From Diphasiastrum complanatum (taxonomy: Eukaryota; Streptophyta; Lycopodiopsida; Lycopodiales; Lycopodiaceae), in NCBI GenBank assembly GCA_029204225.1, contig CM055102.1, forward strand, positions 45,691,676-45,755,675: a stretch of DNA of 64,000 nt, read 5' to 3'. The notes beneath the pieces are model-generated. The model was not told the origin of the DNA. It searched no databases and saw nothing but the letters and a program-made list of their open reading frames with translations. Shown here piece after piece: positions 27,954-39,070 of this stretch. Every line of letters starts with the position of its first letter. Positions within the stretch are counted from its first letter, which is position 1. The position numbers and the translations under genes are program-made.

Positions 27954-30900
27954 ATGGCTTCCCGCGATTCCTTGCTGAGCTTGCATCGCCATAAACCCCC
28001 TCATCCTTATTCAGGGGATATAATCATGATCTATCTTAAGAATTATGCCGAGCAACTCACATTGACCAAGGATATCCTCACCAACCTTGGATTTGATCTA
28101 ACACTTTTTCGGGACCAACAGAGCGAGAGCCTCATCCGAGCACCTACTCGACCTATTCGGATGAGTTCCAAACTTTCCGGATTACATCCAAGAGGGGCAG
28201 CTATTCTATTATCAACGTCTCTCTTGGGGATCTTCAGAGCGTCGGCTTTCCTAATCTCAGAGAGACAATCCATGGAAATGGCACCAGCTATGATGCCAAG
28301 TACTTCACAAAGTTTCTAACAGACGATGGCAAAACCATTGCCCAAACCAATGACGGGTTCGCTATCCGCCTCATCACGGATCCCCATCTACGGGCCGCCT
28401 CAGAGATCCTCGTCACTGGTCACAGTACATACCACCAAGATGGATCACATCCCACCGAGCGGTCTCTTTTCTCTGACCCTCACCATGGATGACCCCAACT
28501 CAAAATTATAAGTGGGCTGAGAAGGTAGCGGAGAAGCTGTGCGGAGCTCTGAAAGCCCGCAAATCAACTACCAAATGTGGGTATCTCCTCCACATGTTGG
28601 TCACCAAACAATTGGGATCTAGGGCGACTGCTGCCATCAAGGAGCTGGATGATGTTTATCCAAGCACAAAAAAAATGAGCCACCCCCCAACCGACCGCAG
28701 AACCAGTCTCACCAACCCCACCTACTAGGAAGCATAAAGGGAAGGCGGTCAGCACAGAAGCCGATGTTCCGCATGACATTCTATCCAGTGACATCGGGGT
28801 GGAATATGCTGAATCCGGAGGGAGCCTTAAACCATCTCAGGTCCCAAAGGAGGTCCTCGAGTAGCAGGCGGCCTTACTTCACCAAACTCAACAAGGCCGA
28901 CAAGTAGTAGCAGCAGTAGTAGGCAATTCCGGACTAGCAAGCACTTCCGGCTCTGATCCTATGGGTGTGATTCTGTCCACACAGGCAATCCCCTCTCCAT
29001 CACTTGCTCTCACACTCCCACCACCACCCCCACCATTTACTGCCTCCTCCACAATAACTCTCAATACGGGCTTCACTTCCAACTTTCACAAAAGCCCTCC
29101 CCTATACAAATCTCCACCTTACTTGACTCCACAGTCAACGTAGATGATTTTGCATTACAATTACTAACTACATTACCATCAACCACTGTCACCACTAACC
29201 CAATCCCACACTCTTTGCCACGTAGTATCTCCCTGACCCTCAATCCACAATCACCTCCACCTGCCTTTCATACGCCTCCGTCTAGTCCTGTTCCTGATTT
29301 TCTACCATTTAACCCCATGTCGTATCCTAGCTACACACGCACCCTCCCTGACATTGGTCCTTGGGAGCAGCTACCCCTTACAGTCCAAAAAGCGGTATGG
29401 TTGGTGAATGAGCTCCAATACAATATCTTCGGCACCCTAGGGGGACAATATACTATGCGGCAATTCGACGATGGTGCTATGGCAGACCTTCAGAAAGATA
29501 AAGCAAGGCTGGAGGAGGAAAACAAACAACAACAGCTGCAGATCCAGAACCTAACAAGTTACAATCAACAACAGATGTTACTCCACCTCTAGAACCAGCT
29601 CCAACTGAAGGTATCCCACATGCAACAAACCATCGATACCCTCAAAGCCGAAAATGATGAGGTTGTAGCAGATTCACAAGCAGAACGTTCCGCTATGAAG
29701 GAACAGTTGGAAATGGTGGACTTCAACGACTTCGCACCACCAGCTATTCCTGAGGGAACTACCATTCCAGTGGTGGCCTATCAAACGTTGGCCCAAAAGC
29801 TAAAAGCCACAACGAAGCAACACTCAAAATTACAACAATCATACATTGCTTCCGTCAAGGCCCTCAACCAGCACATAGCCACCCTGGAAGAACGCTTAAA
29901 GGCTGCTACCCAGTCGACACCGTCAGTTCATGCAGAGCAAGCCCAATTCCATGATTTGGGGCACCACTTTGATGGACCAGATGGTGGAGATGGAGCAAGA
30001 TTTCAACAACCTCCTCTTGCAACGCAAGGCTTCAGATTTCAAGGCCAACCCCTGGGGCAAGGAGCTCAAACACTAACCAATCCATCGGGCTCTGGGGGTA
30101 CCAGCTCCCAATATTTTCTTTTCCCTTCCACCACTTCTAATCCCCTCCACACCACTAACCCCACCTTCATTCCACGACAATTTTCTCCTGAGTCACAAAG
30201 AATTGCGGAAGCTAACCCCTCGCCTCCTCTCTCTCTAGAACCCGATCCATAAACCGAACACGAGATTGCCTCTGAAGCCCCAACCATCCGGCACAGAATC
30301 ACTCCCACAGAACCAAGCAAGGAGTTGCGCGCCTCTCAGGAGTTTGCAAAGAAGTATCCAACAACGAAAGAGCGAGGTGGCTACATACTGTCAGATTTGG
30401 ACCAGTGTCAGACACATAAAGCAACAGTCAAACTCCTGGATCCACAACCTCTCTGGCGTCATCAGCTCTTCCTGCAAAGTAAGACCTCAATGGCACGGTA
30501 TCTCGAAGCTCCCTCCTACATGCGCACCAATCCTTATTACTATCCAGTAGCGAGGCGAGAACCGTTTCCTGCCACCAAGGTCAAGAACAGAATCTTTTGG
30601 CCTAAGCTCACAGGCATGGATACCGACAACTTAGCCGAAGACATGGTCACCAACTGTTGAGTATTCTACCAATCCTAATCACGATCCTAATCGCGATGTC
30701 AGATACTTTGCGGATAATTGTGGCCTGGTGGCATTTCTGGTAGAACGCAGAGGTTTTTGGGATCAAGGGTTACCCCCAATCGCCCTTGACATCAATAAAC
30801 CCTTGCGCACGCAAGACGACCATATCAACGTTGCAAGGCTCTATTATCGCGCTGCACTCACTTCCGCCCTGCACGTGGATATGGTGGAGCTATGGAAAAC

Positions 30901-31102
30901 CCATAACTTTCTCCAGGGTATGCTCCATTACTACAAACCCATGTTCTTCCTGAACAAATTACGGTGGCAAATGATGGAGGGCATCGGCACGACAATCTAC
31001 CACTCCCGACAGCAACAGTCTCACCTCCAAGAAGCCCAAAAGATCCAGGACAAAAAGGCGTCGATTGGTGTGGGACCACCAATCCAATATGGAGGGGGAT
31101 AA
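27954..31102 (+). pseudogene. ORF3: extra downstream ORF with coiled coil
   Basis: Starting at MASRDSLLSLHRHKPPHPYS (ATG 27954), coding-like sequence runs with frame changes to the GGG-stop at 31100-31102, overlapping the PPT. Segments in order: an N-terminal globular stretch (27954-28470, shifting frame near 28130); AEKVAEKLCGALKARK (about 28510); and a long Pro/Ser/Thr-rich region (28650-29330). A coiled coil of about 180 residues follows (29470-29920, heptads rich in Gln, Lys, Glu), then a Gly/Pro/Gln linker. A well-conserved-looking C-terminal part ends it (30310-31102, with QPLWRHQLFLQSKTSMARY and HYYKPMFFLNKLRWQM). I see no RNase H, envelope membrane segment or known domain. Its position matches the env-like ORF of Athila-type elements, but the function is unknown. 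Confidence 0.7.
31091..31102 (+). other. Polypurine tract of the 12-kb gypsy
   Basis: GGAGGGGGATAA directly precedes the 3' LTR start at 31103 and has the expected purine composition. It overlaps the last codons of ORF3. Confidence 0.82.
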
Positions 31103-31827
31103 TGTTAGCAAGTGTGCTAAAACAGAGAAAATAAAAATAATAATAATAAAACTCCGTGGCATGTGTTTTGTAAGACCACGTATGAGTATTTGTCAATAAA
31201 TTTCAAGCCATGGCATGTGTTTTGTAAGTCCATGAGTAGAAGCTTAAATAATAATAAAATAGCTTAAACTTAGATTTAGAACTTAGACTTAGGAAACTTA
31301 AGATTAGAAATATTTTATCTTAAGTTTTTCTAAGTTAAGAAATTTGAAGTTCTAAATCCTAAGTTAGAAGTTCTTGAAAGGCTAGAAACAGATTAGTCCC
31401 ATAAGTTAGTAGACACTTATGGAAGACCCTCCTTGTCATAAAAGGAGAGGTATTTGCATTGTAACCAACACTTTTGAGATTAAGCTATCTTGCTCTCTAT
31501 TTTGGAGAATTATCATTCTATGTCATTTGTGTTCCCTTTGGAAAGGTGCATAGCTTGAGGAAAGGTGCTCGGGCCTCCTCTTGCCTCCTTTTCATCGATT
31601 TATTGTGGCATGTTCTTTAGTGCTTATTTGCTTAATATTAGCCACACTATCATTTTATTACCCTTTGGGTGTTTAGTAGAATTTAGATTAATCACCTTGC
31701 TAGTTGGGTAAGCCTTAACAAGGGTTTGTATTCTGTCACCTTAGATAGTTTCATTTTCATTTTGAGCACTAGTTGGGTAAGCCTTAGTGCTTCCATCATT
31801 ACTTCTTATTTCCATCATTTCCATCAA
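31103..31827 (+). repeat. 3' LTR of the 12-kb gypsy, end rearranged
   Basis: Matches the 5' LTR from TGTTAGCAAGTGTGCTAA through CTTAGTGCTTCCATCATTACTTCTTATTT. It carries an extra block of about 175 bp (31556-31728). It then stops before the last roughly 110 bp of the LTR, which appear next in inverted orientation. Confidence 0.88.
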
Positions 31828-32043
31828 TGTTGGAAGTATTTCTAGTGTGTGCGGTGGCTAGATCTACTTACGAGTGTAGTATAGGGATGTAGAGATTCGT
31901 CCACTTTTTAAGTTTCTACCAAGTTTCAAACAGAAATGCGAAAATAAGAAGTAATGACGGAAGCACTAAGGCTTATCCAACTAGTGCTCAAAACAAAAAT
32001 GAAACTATCTAAGGTGACAGAATATAAACCTTTGCTAAGGCTT
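31828..32043 (-). repeat. Inverted LTR end fragment
   Basis: Starts with TGTTGGAAGTATTT, the exact reverse complement of the gypsy LTR 3' terminus. It runs backwards through the LTR to the AAGCCTTA block near 32036. Together with 31717-31812 it forms an inverted repeat with arms of about 96-106 bp around a loop of about 125 bp. It could be an inverted duplication of this LTR or the start of a second, oppositely oriented LTR. Confidence 0.85.
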
Positions 32044-32059
32044 GCTTTTATGTTTTTTG

Positions 32060-32735
32060 GTCGTGTAATAATACAAGATAGACGGGAACATCGACAAAAG
32101 AAAATCTCGACTTGTAGAAAGGGGATTTTCACAAATTTCCAATATCAACTACCTCGAGAACTTCAGCCCAGTCATCAAGCACACTTCTATTCGATTGCTA
32201 CTTTCTTCTTCTGCTGATGTAGATCTTGAAGTACACAAGATGGATGTACAAACAACATTCCTAAATAGAGTTATCGAGGAGGACATCTACATGATCCAGT
32301 TAGAAGGCTACATCCTCAATGGTCGAGAAGACCAGATTTGTAAACTCCACAAAGCTTTGTACGGTTTGAAACAATCTTCCAAAGCATGGTTCATCGAATC
32401 AACACATTCTGACAAAGGACACGAAGAGGATGCTATCCCAAGAGTTCGAGATGACCAATCTAGGAGAAGCACATTATTGCCTCGAGATTCAGATCCACAA
32501 AGATAGAGGCCGACGACTTCTCTAGATTAGTCAATAGAGGTACTTTTATAATTTGCTGATGAAATTCAATTTTATGAATTGCATGCTTGTATATAATCTT
32601 GTGGATCTAGGTCTCAAATTATTAAAGGAATAGTGCCCTCAAACCAATGAGGAGAAGGTAGAAATGAAGGGATATACATACCAATCTATTATCGGGTCCC
32701 TGATGTATGTAATGATCTCGATCAGGCCAGTACAT
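32060..32735 (+). pseudogene. Copia RT fragment (copy G)
   Basis: Diverged RT sequence begins near 32085. It includes an ETFSPV-like piece and a clear frame at 32195-32400 with LEVHKMDVQTTFLNRVIEED and KLHKALYGLKQSSKAW. A deletion of about 150 bp then removes the segment with the catalytic YVDD. Sequence resumes at the LSQEFEMTNLGEAHYCLEIQ homologue (about 32430) and continues to YQSIIGSLMYVM (32676-32715). No LTR or PBS is attached. The flanks are the inverted gypsy LTR on the left and a tandem repeat on the right. Confidence 0.8.
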
Positions 32736-32776
32736 GACCAATACTGGAATGATCCATTAAAAAGCTCTTTTTCAGA

Positions 32777-33240
32777 GTCCACAACAAAAAAATTGGTTCT
32801 ACATGAAGAATGCAAACAAAACAAAAAAAATGTAACTAAAAAAAAAGGGCAGAACTACCATCGGAACAACCTTTGAAATAGCTAGCACAGTAGATTAGCC
32901 CATAGCCATTTGGACCCCAATGGATCTGGATTCACAACAAAAAACAATGGTTCTACATCAAGAATGCAAAAAAATAGAAAACTGTGGTTTAAAAAAAAAC
33001 ACAGAGCTGCCATCAAAATAGCCTTTAGAATAGCTAGCATAGTAGATCAGCCCATTCTCACAGCCACTTCAACCCCAATGGATCTGGTCCACAACAAAAA
33101 CTGTGGTTCTACATCAAGAATGCAAAAAAACAAAAAATTGTAGCTGAAAAAAAAATGTGCAGAACTGTCATCGAAACATATGCTGCTATAATAACTGGGA
33201 TAGATCGACCTATTCCGACAGCCATTCCGACTTATGTTTT
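32777..33240 (+). repeat. Tandem repeat, three units of about 155 bp
   Basis: Units begin near 32777, 32930 and 33087. Each has a CACAACAAAAA start, TGGTTCTACATCAAGAATGC, an A-rich stretch, a GCAGAACTACCATCG-like block and (in the first two) AATAGCTAGCA and ACCCCAATGGATCTGG. The third unit is the most diverged at its end. Short frames through it have no coding character. Confidence 0.88.
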
Positions 33241-33350
33241 GTTCACTATTTTTTGTGGATCTGCCGACTTCTATTCATTGCTCAATACCTATAAAATAAA
33301 CATGAAGTCAATCAAACCAGAGCTGTTACGATAATGAAATAAAGACTACA

Positions 33351-33571
<221 letters not shown>

Positions 33572-33708
33572 ATCTTATATCCAATACCTCTATCTTCCAT
33601 CTTCCCTTTTGTCACCTACAGAGACATCACAACACAATGGCATTAGCTAAGATCCAACCACAAACACAAATAGAGATGTAGTGTTCTTACCCTTCTAAAT
33701 CTTGGACC

Positions 33709-34155
33709 ATAAACCCTAAACTCTAGATCCTAAACCATGTACCCTAAATCATGGACCCTAAAATCTACACCTAAATTCTAAACCATGTACCCTAAAATTT
33801 AAACCCTAAATTCCATACCCTAAGTCCTATACCTTGGACCCTAGATCTCAACCCCTAAATCCTAAACTCTAATTTCTAAATCCTAAATCCTAAAACATGG
33901 ACCCTAACCCCTAAACCTTGGAGCTTGGACCTTGGATCTTGAATTCAAAATCTTAAACCTTGGACCTTGGACCCTAAACCCTGGACCTTGGAACCTTAAC
34001 CCGAGGCTCTTAACTCCCAAACCCTAAACCCAACCCTAAATCTCAAACCCAACAACCTTAACCCGAGGCTCTTAACTCCCAAACCCTAAACCCTAAATTC
34101 TAAACCCCATACCTAAGCCCTAAACATTGAACACTAGCCTCTTACCCCTAAACCG
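33709..34155. repeat. Interstitial degenerate telomere-type repeats
   Basis: About 450 bp dominated by variants of CCCTAAA, the C-strand of the plant telomere repeat, mixed with related words (ACCTTGGACC, CCTAAATCC, ACCATGTACC). Perfect CCCTAAACCCTAAA pairs occur near 34083-34096. A 40-base segment starting AACCTTAACCCGAGGCTCTT is duplicated at 33992 and 34054. Confidence 0.88.
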
Positions 34156-36096
34156 ATCACCTTGACGAACGATGTTCATCAAAAAAGCCCTTGTACTATC
34201 CAAGTAAGTGCCATACAACTGAGCTTGGTTGAACAATGTTTGTCAAAAAAATTTGTTCAACTTATTTTGTAAAAGAAAATTCATGAGACTTGCACTAGAC
34301 TCAAAATTACTAAACATATCTTGAATTCAACTCAGTGTATTCAATTTGTCTATGACATGTATTGCTCTCTAATTTTGTGTTTGATCCATTGTTACTTGTC
34401 AAGGTGAACCGATGCAAATGGCGAGTTCATGTTTTTTGACATTGCTTCCACCTCAACATTGTGGATTATAGCATGTCTTGTAATTTCATCATGATCTCAT
34501 TGTGCATAGATACCGCTGGCATCCATTGAGGCGGCAAGACAAAGCTCCATCGAGGCAATGTGTTTGATCAAGAAGCACTTTCCCACATCCATTCTCACCA
34601 TACAAATGCATCTCATTGTGCGTTTGGTAGATGAGGTGGCCATTGCAGGTACATCATCTACTCAGTGTGTCAATTGCCTATTCTTAGTCCATCCTAGACT
34701 ATTGCTATTGTGGCAATTCCAATGTTCTCTCACTAATATTGATCCATATTTTTAATTTAGGCACTGTCCATAGTATGATAAGGTTGCATAAACTATAATT
34801 AGAGCTAATCAAGGGCAAACAAATAATCTTTGACAAATTTGAGACTTTTTTTGGGGGGCAATCACAAATATGGAAGAATGGGAAGTTAGAAATTATTTGT
34901 TAATAGATTATGCCACCCAACATTGTGATGGAGGAGGGAGTAATAAATTCTTGATAAAATAATCTTGGTCAAAAGCTAACCATTCTTTTCTAGAAGTTAG
35001 AGCAAAATATTTGGTGTAGAAGTTAGCCAAAACTTTGTGTATGTTTAAGACAAATGGTGAAAATTTTGTGATTAATGGTCACTACAAATGATTAGCAAGT
35101 ATATGCAAACCCATCATTTTTAAAATGGCAACATGAAAATGTTAGAAGATATATTCAAGGAATTCACACTTCAATTTGAAGATTAAAAGCTAGATGGATT
35201 GTTGTAGAATAGGTGAAGATAATCAGATTTTAAATTCTTATAACAAACAATGTGCTCAATACCTCAAGAGTTATTTGCTTTACATGTGATAACCAAGAAA
35301 AACCAAAAAACTAGACTTTGATTTTAAAAATGTAAAAAATAAAAGAGACTCATTTAAATGCTCAAGCTCACCTATGAGTGACACTTATTAGTGTGAGTCA
35401 CTACTCTAAGCTATGCGGCAAAGCTAAAAAAAATTATAAATCAACTTTATATTTCAATGAAGATTCTATTTTAAAGAATTTCAACGGTTTTTTTTTTGGA
35501 AGGCATGATCAACAGACTCACTAATCAAAATCATGTAAAGCCGAATATGACCCTCTAAGCTTCAACTATAAGCATAGGACATAACTTCAACCAAAGTACA
35601 TAGACTTTATCAAGCCTCTTAACTAGAAACTTTACAACATAAAATAAAATTTGAGCACCTATTTCTGAATGTGGCTCAAGAAAAAGAAAGACAATATCAT
35701 AAATAGTTAACGTCAAAGTTGTAGTGCAGCAACATTGTCTCTCATTTCATGATTCTATCATCTAGTGATATCAATAGCTCTACAACATTCACATTTGATT
35801 TCACTCTTACAACATGATGTGCATGTTTGCTACATGATACTAGTAATGTCTTAGAAGTTGATTCTTTTTAAGTGGTAGGAATCTAATGACTTGTGAGAAT
35901 CTAGCCTTTTGGTTGGTACATGGATTTTTTCACTTACTATACTTGGATGGTACATTTTCATTTATTTCAATAGTTTTGCATGGGAGCAAAAAGTGACAAT
36001 CATGCAAGAGAAACCATTTTGAATGGCACCACACAAAATTTTCCCATAGAGGGGTCTAATTGAAGACTATGTCCAGACTAAGGGCGTGCATACGTA
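34156..36096. other. Intergenic, nothing recognised
   Basis: AT-rich sequence upstream of the permease gene. A GTTTGTCAAAAAA word is repeated near 34176-34250, and a T-run and A-runs are present. No frame has a family signature. The proximal part presumably holds the gene's promoter, but no element can be assigned with confidence. Confidence 0.5.
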
Positions 36097-36155
36097 TCTA
36101 TATTTATATATATATATATATATGGCATGAGTAAACTTTCACCATAACGTGTTGC

Positions 36156-36222
<67 letters not shown>
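36097..36222. repeat. TA tract and compound (CT)n(CA)n microsatellite upstream of the permease
   Basis: A TATATA tract (about 36100-36123) may act as the TATA region. Then (CT)14 at 36162-36189 and (CA)17 to 36222 lie 60-120 bp before the start codon, probably in the 5' UTR. CT-rich 5' leaders are common in plant genes, so an effect on expression is plausible but unproven. Confidence 0.8.
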
Positions 36223-36226
<4 letters not shown>

Positions 36227-36280
36227 CCTCGTTTCCTCCTCTTTTGGGAGCAGCGATCTGAGGAAGAACATCTTCCTAGG

Positions 36281-38471
36281 ATGTCATCACATTTGCAGCA
36301 AAATGTGAAGAACCCTCCTGCAGCTCATCCTGAAGAGGCTGGAGGGAAGGCTCAGGACATTGTGGACCAAGATGAGAGACTCCTCAATAAGCTTGGATAC
36401 AAGCAGGAGTACAGAAGGGTAATGAGCTCATTCCAGCAATGGGCTTACACCTTTGATTACACTGCTCCCCTTGGATTTGTTACAGGATACTATGGCTACA
36501 TGTACACCTATGGAGGACCTGTTACCATCTTCTGGGCCTTCATTGCCACCTCCATTGGCACACTTTGTATGGCCTTCGCCATGTCTGAAATTGCTTCTGC
36601 TTATCCCACTCTGGGAAGTGTCTACTTCTGGGTGGCAAGGCTTGTGCCAAAGAAACATGCACCAATTGTTTCTTGGTTTGTGGGATGGGCTTATCTGATC
36701 GGGTCCTTCAGTGGCACAGCTCTCAATGAGTATCTTCTAGCTCAGCTGATTGCAACTTCAATCCTTATTGGCACCGGGGGTGCACAGGGTGGAGGATATC
36801 ATATGTCCAACTCCGGGGTAAGCATTTTATCAGATGATCTCCTGCTCCGTTAATGTTATATTGCAGTCATCGTTAGCATATCTTAGTAGACCAGAGTATA
36901 GATCTGATATAGTAAGCTGCTGGAATTATCTACTTAAGACGAGGCCTTCTGTTGCTTTTACTGCAGATCGTGGGAATCACTGCGGCGTTATTCCTAGTTC
37001 ATTTCCTTGTTTCCATCGTTAATACAAAATGGTTGGGATATCTGAGCGACATCGGTGCAGCATTCCAGATATTGTCCATAGTTATCATTTGTATTACATT
37101 GCTGGCCGTTGCTCCTGAATATCAAAGCACCAAGTTTGTTTTCACGCATTTTGTCCACGCTCCAGATAAAGGCATTCAAAGCGGCGTGTTGGTTGTGCTG
37201 CTAGGCCTTCCCTGGTTCCAGTCCATTCTTACTGGATTCGAAGTGGGTTCTCATGTTGTGGAGGAGGTCGTTGACGCTGCCACGGCTGCCCCCCGCGCCA
37301 TGGTAAACAGCATGTATGCTACAGCAGGAACGGAGCTCGCGTTGCTTCTTTGTATAACATTTTCCATCCAGAAGCCCGAGAATCTTTTAAGTGCACATAC
37401 TGCTACAGGTAATTAATTCCAAGATTGATCCAACAAGTAAAGTTTATGTGAGCATCGGGACACGATCTCACCAATCCTTAATTTTACCTTGTATAAAAGC
37501 TTGTTGCATATGAATGTTGGTAGCTTGATCTGAAGAATATATTTGCAGGTGGAGGTGAAATAACAGCTGCTTCGCAGATATTTTACGATGTGTTTCAGGC
37601 GAGATACCAAAACGGAGCTACTGGTGCTATTGTGTTCACCTTGCTAGCTGCTTGTTCTCTGTTTTTTGGCAACATTACCAATGTCACACTCACAGCAAGA
37701 ATGGTGAGTAAAGCCTGGCAAATCTGGATCAAACTGATCCAGATCCAGAGCTTACTTATGCAATCGTATAGTCATATACAAACTACAACATATACATGGT
37801 TGTTACTTGTTATACTGATCTCGCTTAATCTGACCAACGCACAAAGTAAGGAATCGCATTGTGTAACTTTCCAAACGCTCATTTAAACCCATTTTTCTTG
37901 TAACAAAGCCCACTGTTCTTGTTGCTGTTGCCGTCTCCAGGCTTATGCAATGGCTAGAGATCAGGGATTGCCAGGCTACAAATACTTGGTAAAGCTGACT
38001 AGTAAAGAGCGCATTCCCTTTGTAGCAACCATAGTAACAGTGGTCGGCTCGTTTGCCTGCACGCTCCCAGCCATGGGCAGCAGTGTTGCCTTCACGGCCA
38101 TCACAGCCATGTCCACCATTACAGCATACGGCCCCTACACTGCAGTGCTGCTATGCCGTCACATATTCGACAATGATTTCAAGCCGGGGCCATTTTCACT
38201 AGGCAGGTGGGCTGTCTGGGTGGGAGGCATAGGCTCAGCATGGGGGCTTCTCATGTCCCTTCTCTTCTGTCTGCCACCAGCCTTCCCCATCACAGGCGGC
38301 AACTTCAACTACGCAGCTCCCAGCTTGGTGGCCTGCATGGTGGCAGGAGCCATTTACTGGTACACTTCCGGAAAGTATACTTTTCATGGGCCAAAACGTA
38401 CTGTTGATGAGCCCTCACGGCCTGCTGACATTGAGAACAGGAGAACAGACCAGGCGGCATGCACCCACTAG
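36281..38471 (+). CDS. APC-family amino acid permease (BAT1/GABA-permease-like)
   Basis: Four exons give 554 aa: 36281-36817, 36967-37408, 37549-37703 and 37941-38471. All three introns are GT-AG (GTAAGC/GCAG, GTAATT/GCAG, GTGAGT/CCAG) with phases 0, 1 and 0. I chose the ATG at 36281 because upstream in-frame codons read only the CT/CA microsatellite. The hydrophilic N-terminus carries LLNKLGYKQEYRR, the signature of the amino acid/choline transporter group that contains Arabidopsis BAT1. About 12 membrane spans follow, with MSEIASAYPTLGSVYFW in the APC core and PGPFSLGRWAVWVGG near the C-terminus. The family moves amino acids or GABA across membranes. Segments such as FDYTAPLGFVTGYYGYMYT depart from angiosperm BAT1 as I know it, so substrate and membrane are open. 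The gene looks intact. Confidence 0.9.
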
Positions 38472-39070
38472 TAAGTATGAGTTCTGTGAAAGATGATCCA
38501 CAGCTGGAAGCATCAGAGTAGCAGTTGTAGCATCAGCCACAGCTAGAATATCTCACTGTGGCACTGCTTTCTGATGTTTACAGCATTGTATGTACAACTA
38601 GCCACACCATGCGAGTTCTCAACCGAGAAGCATCAGAAAGTAGTTTCTGAGTCGGACCCACAGCTAGTCGTAAGAATTGGAGTCTTTTCAGTGACTTGTT
38701 TCGGATCTCTTATATGTTTTTTATTGTACTGATCTTTTCTAATCTTTGTAAAAGTACCGGAGAAGAGTTGCTTCGGACAAGCAACTCGATGTGAGAGCTC
38801 AACAGAGAACCATGAGAGGTGATTCAGATTAGCAATTGCAGCAGCCACAGCTAGTCAAGAGAAAGTCTCACTGTGAAACTGGTTTTTGACGTTCCCTATG
38901 TATTTGCAGCTCAAAACAATAATTAATATCTCATCTTTGAGTCTCGTTAATGATTTGTTCTGGTTTCCTTCTCGATTTTGTAACAGTATGATCAAACCTT
39001 CCTGGGTCAAGCAACTCCAAGCTTCCATCTGATGGGAGCAATTAGAACTAACCTGAGCTACAGACGACAT
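38472..39070 (+). repeat. Diverged tandem duplications downstream of the permease
   Basis: Blocks such as GCAGCCACAGCTAG with TCTCACTGTG (near 38535-38565 and 38838-38875) recur. So do GAGTCT...GACTTGTTTCGG and TTTGTAAAAGTA...AAGCAACTC (38680-38790 against 38938-39020). The unit is roughly 250-300 bp. The first copy may be the 3' UTR and the others its duplications. No frame is present. Confidence 0.65.

Larger units (their letters stand above)
19687..31827 (+). mobile_element. Athila/Tat-type Ty3/gypsy element with extra 3' ORF
   Basis: About 12.1 kb: 5' LTR (19687-20333), intact tRNA-Asp PBS, gag, protease, RT, RNase H, integrase, a long additional ORF (27954-31102), PPT (31091-31102) and 3' LTR from 31103. 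Two features put it in the Athila/Tat branch: the RT motif pair DGFSGYN/FGLCNAP and the integrase tail ending NGSRLRKYN. There is no chromodomain. The gag-pol frame is interrupted by only a few stops and shifts, several of them consistent with C-to-T changes, plus a 358-bp MITE-like insert. The 3' LTR is rearranged at its end, so no target-site duplication can be checked. Confidence 0.88.

Noticed and set aside
32777-33240. CRISPR-like array
   Set aside because: Repeats are about 155 bp, degenerate and without unique spacers, and the genome is plant nuclear.
36149-36280. Upstream in-frame extension of the permease
   Set aside because: It has no ATG, begins inside the CT/CA microsatellite and reads only Ser-Leu and His-Thr repeats. 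The ATG at 36281 gives a normal family N-terminus.
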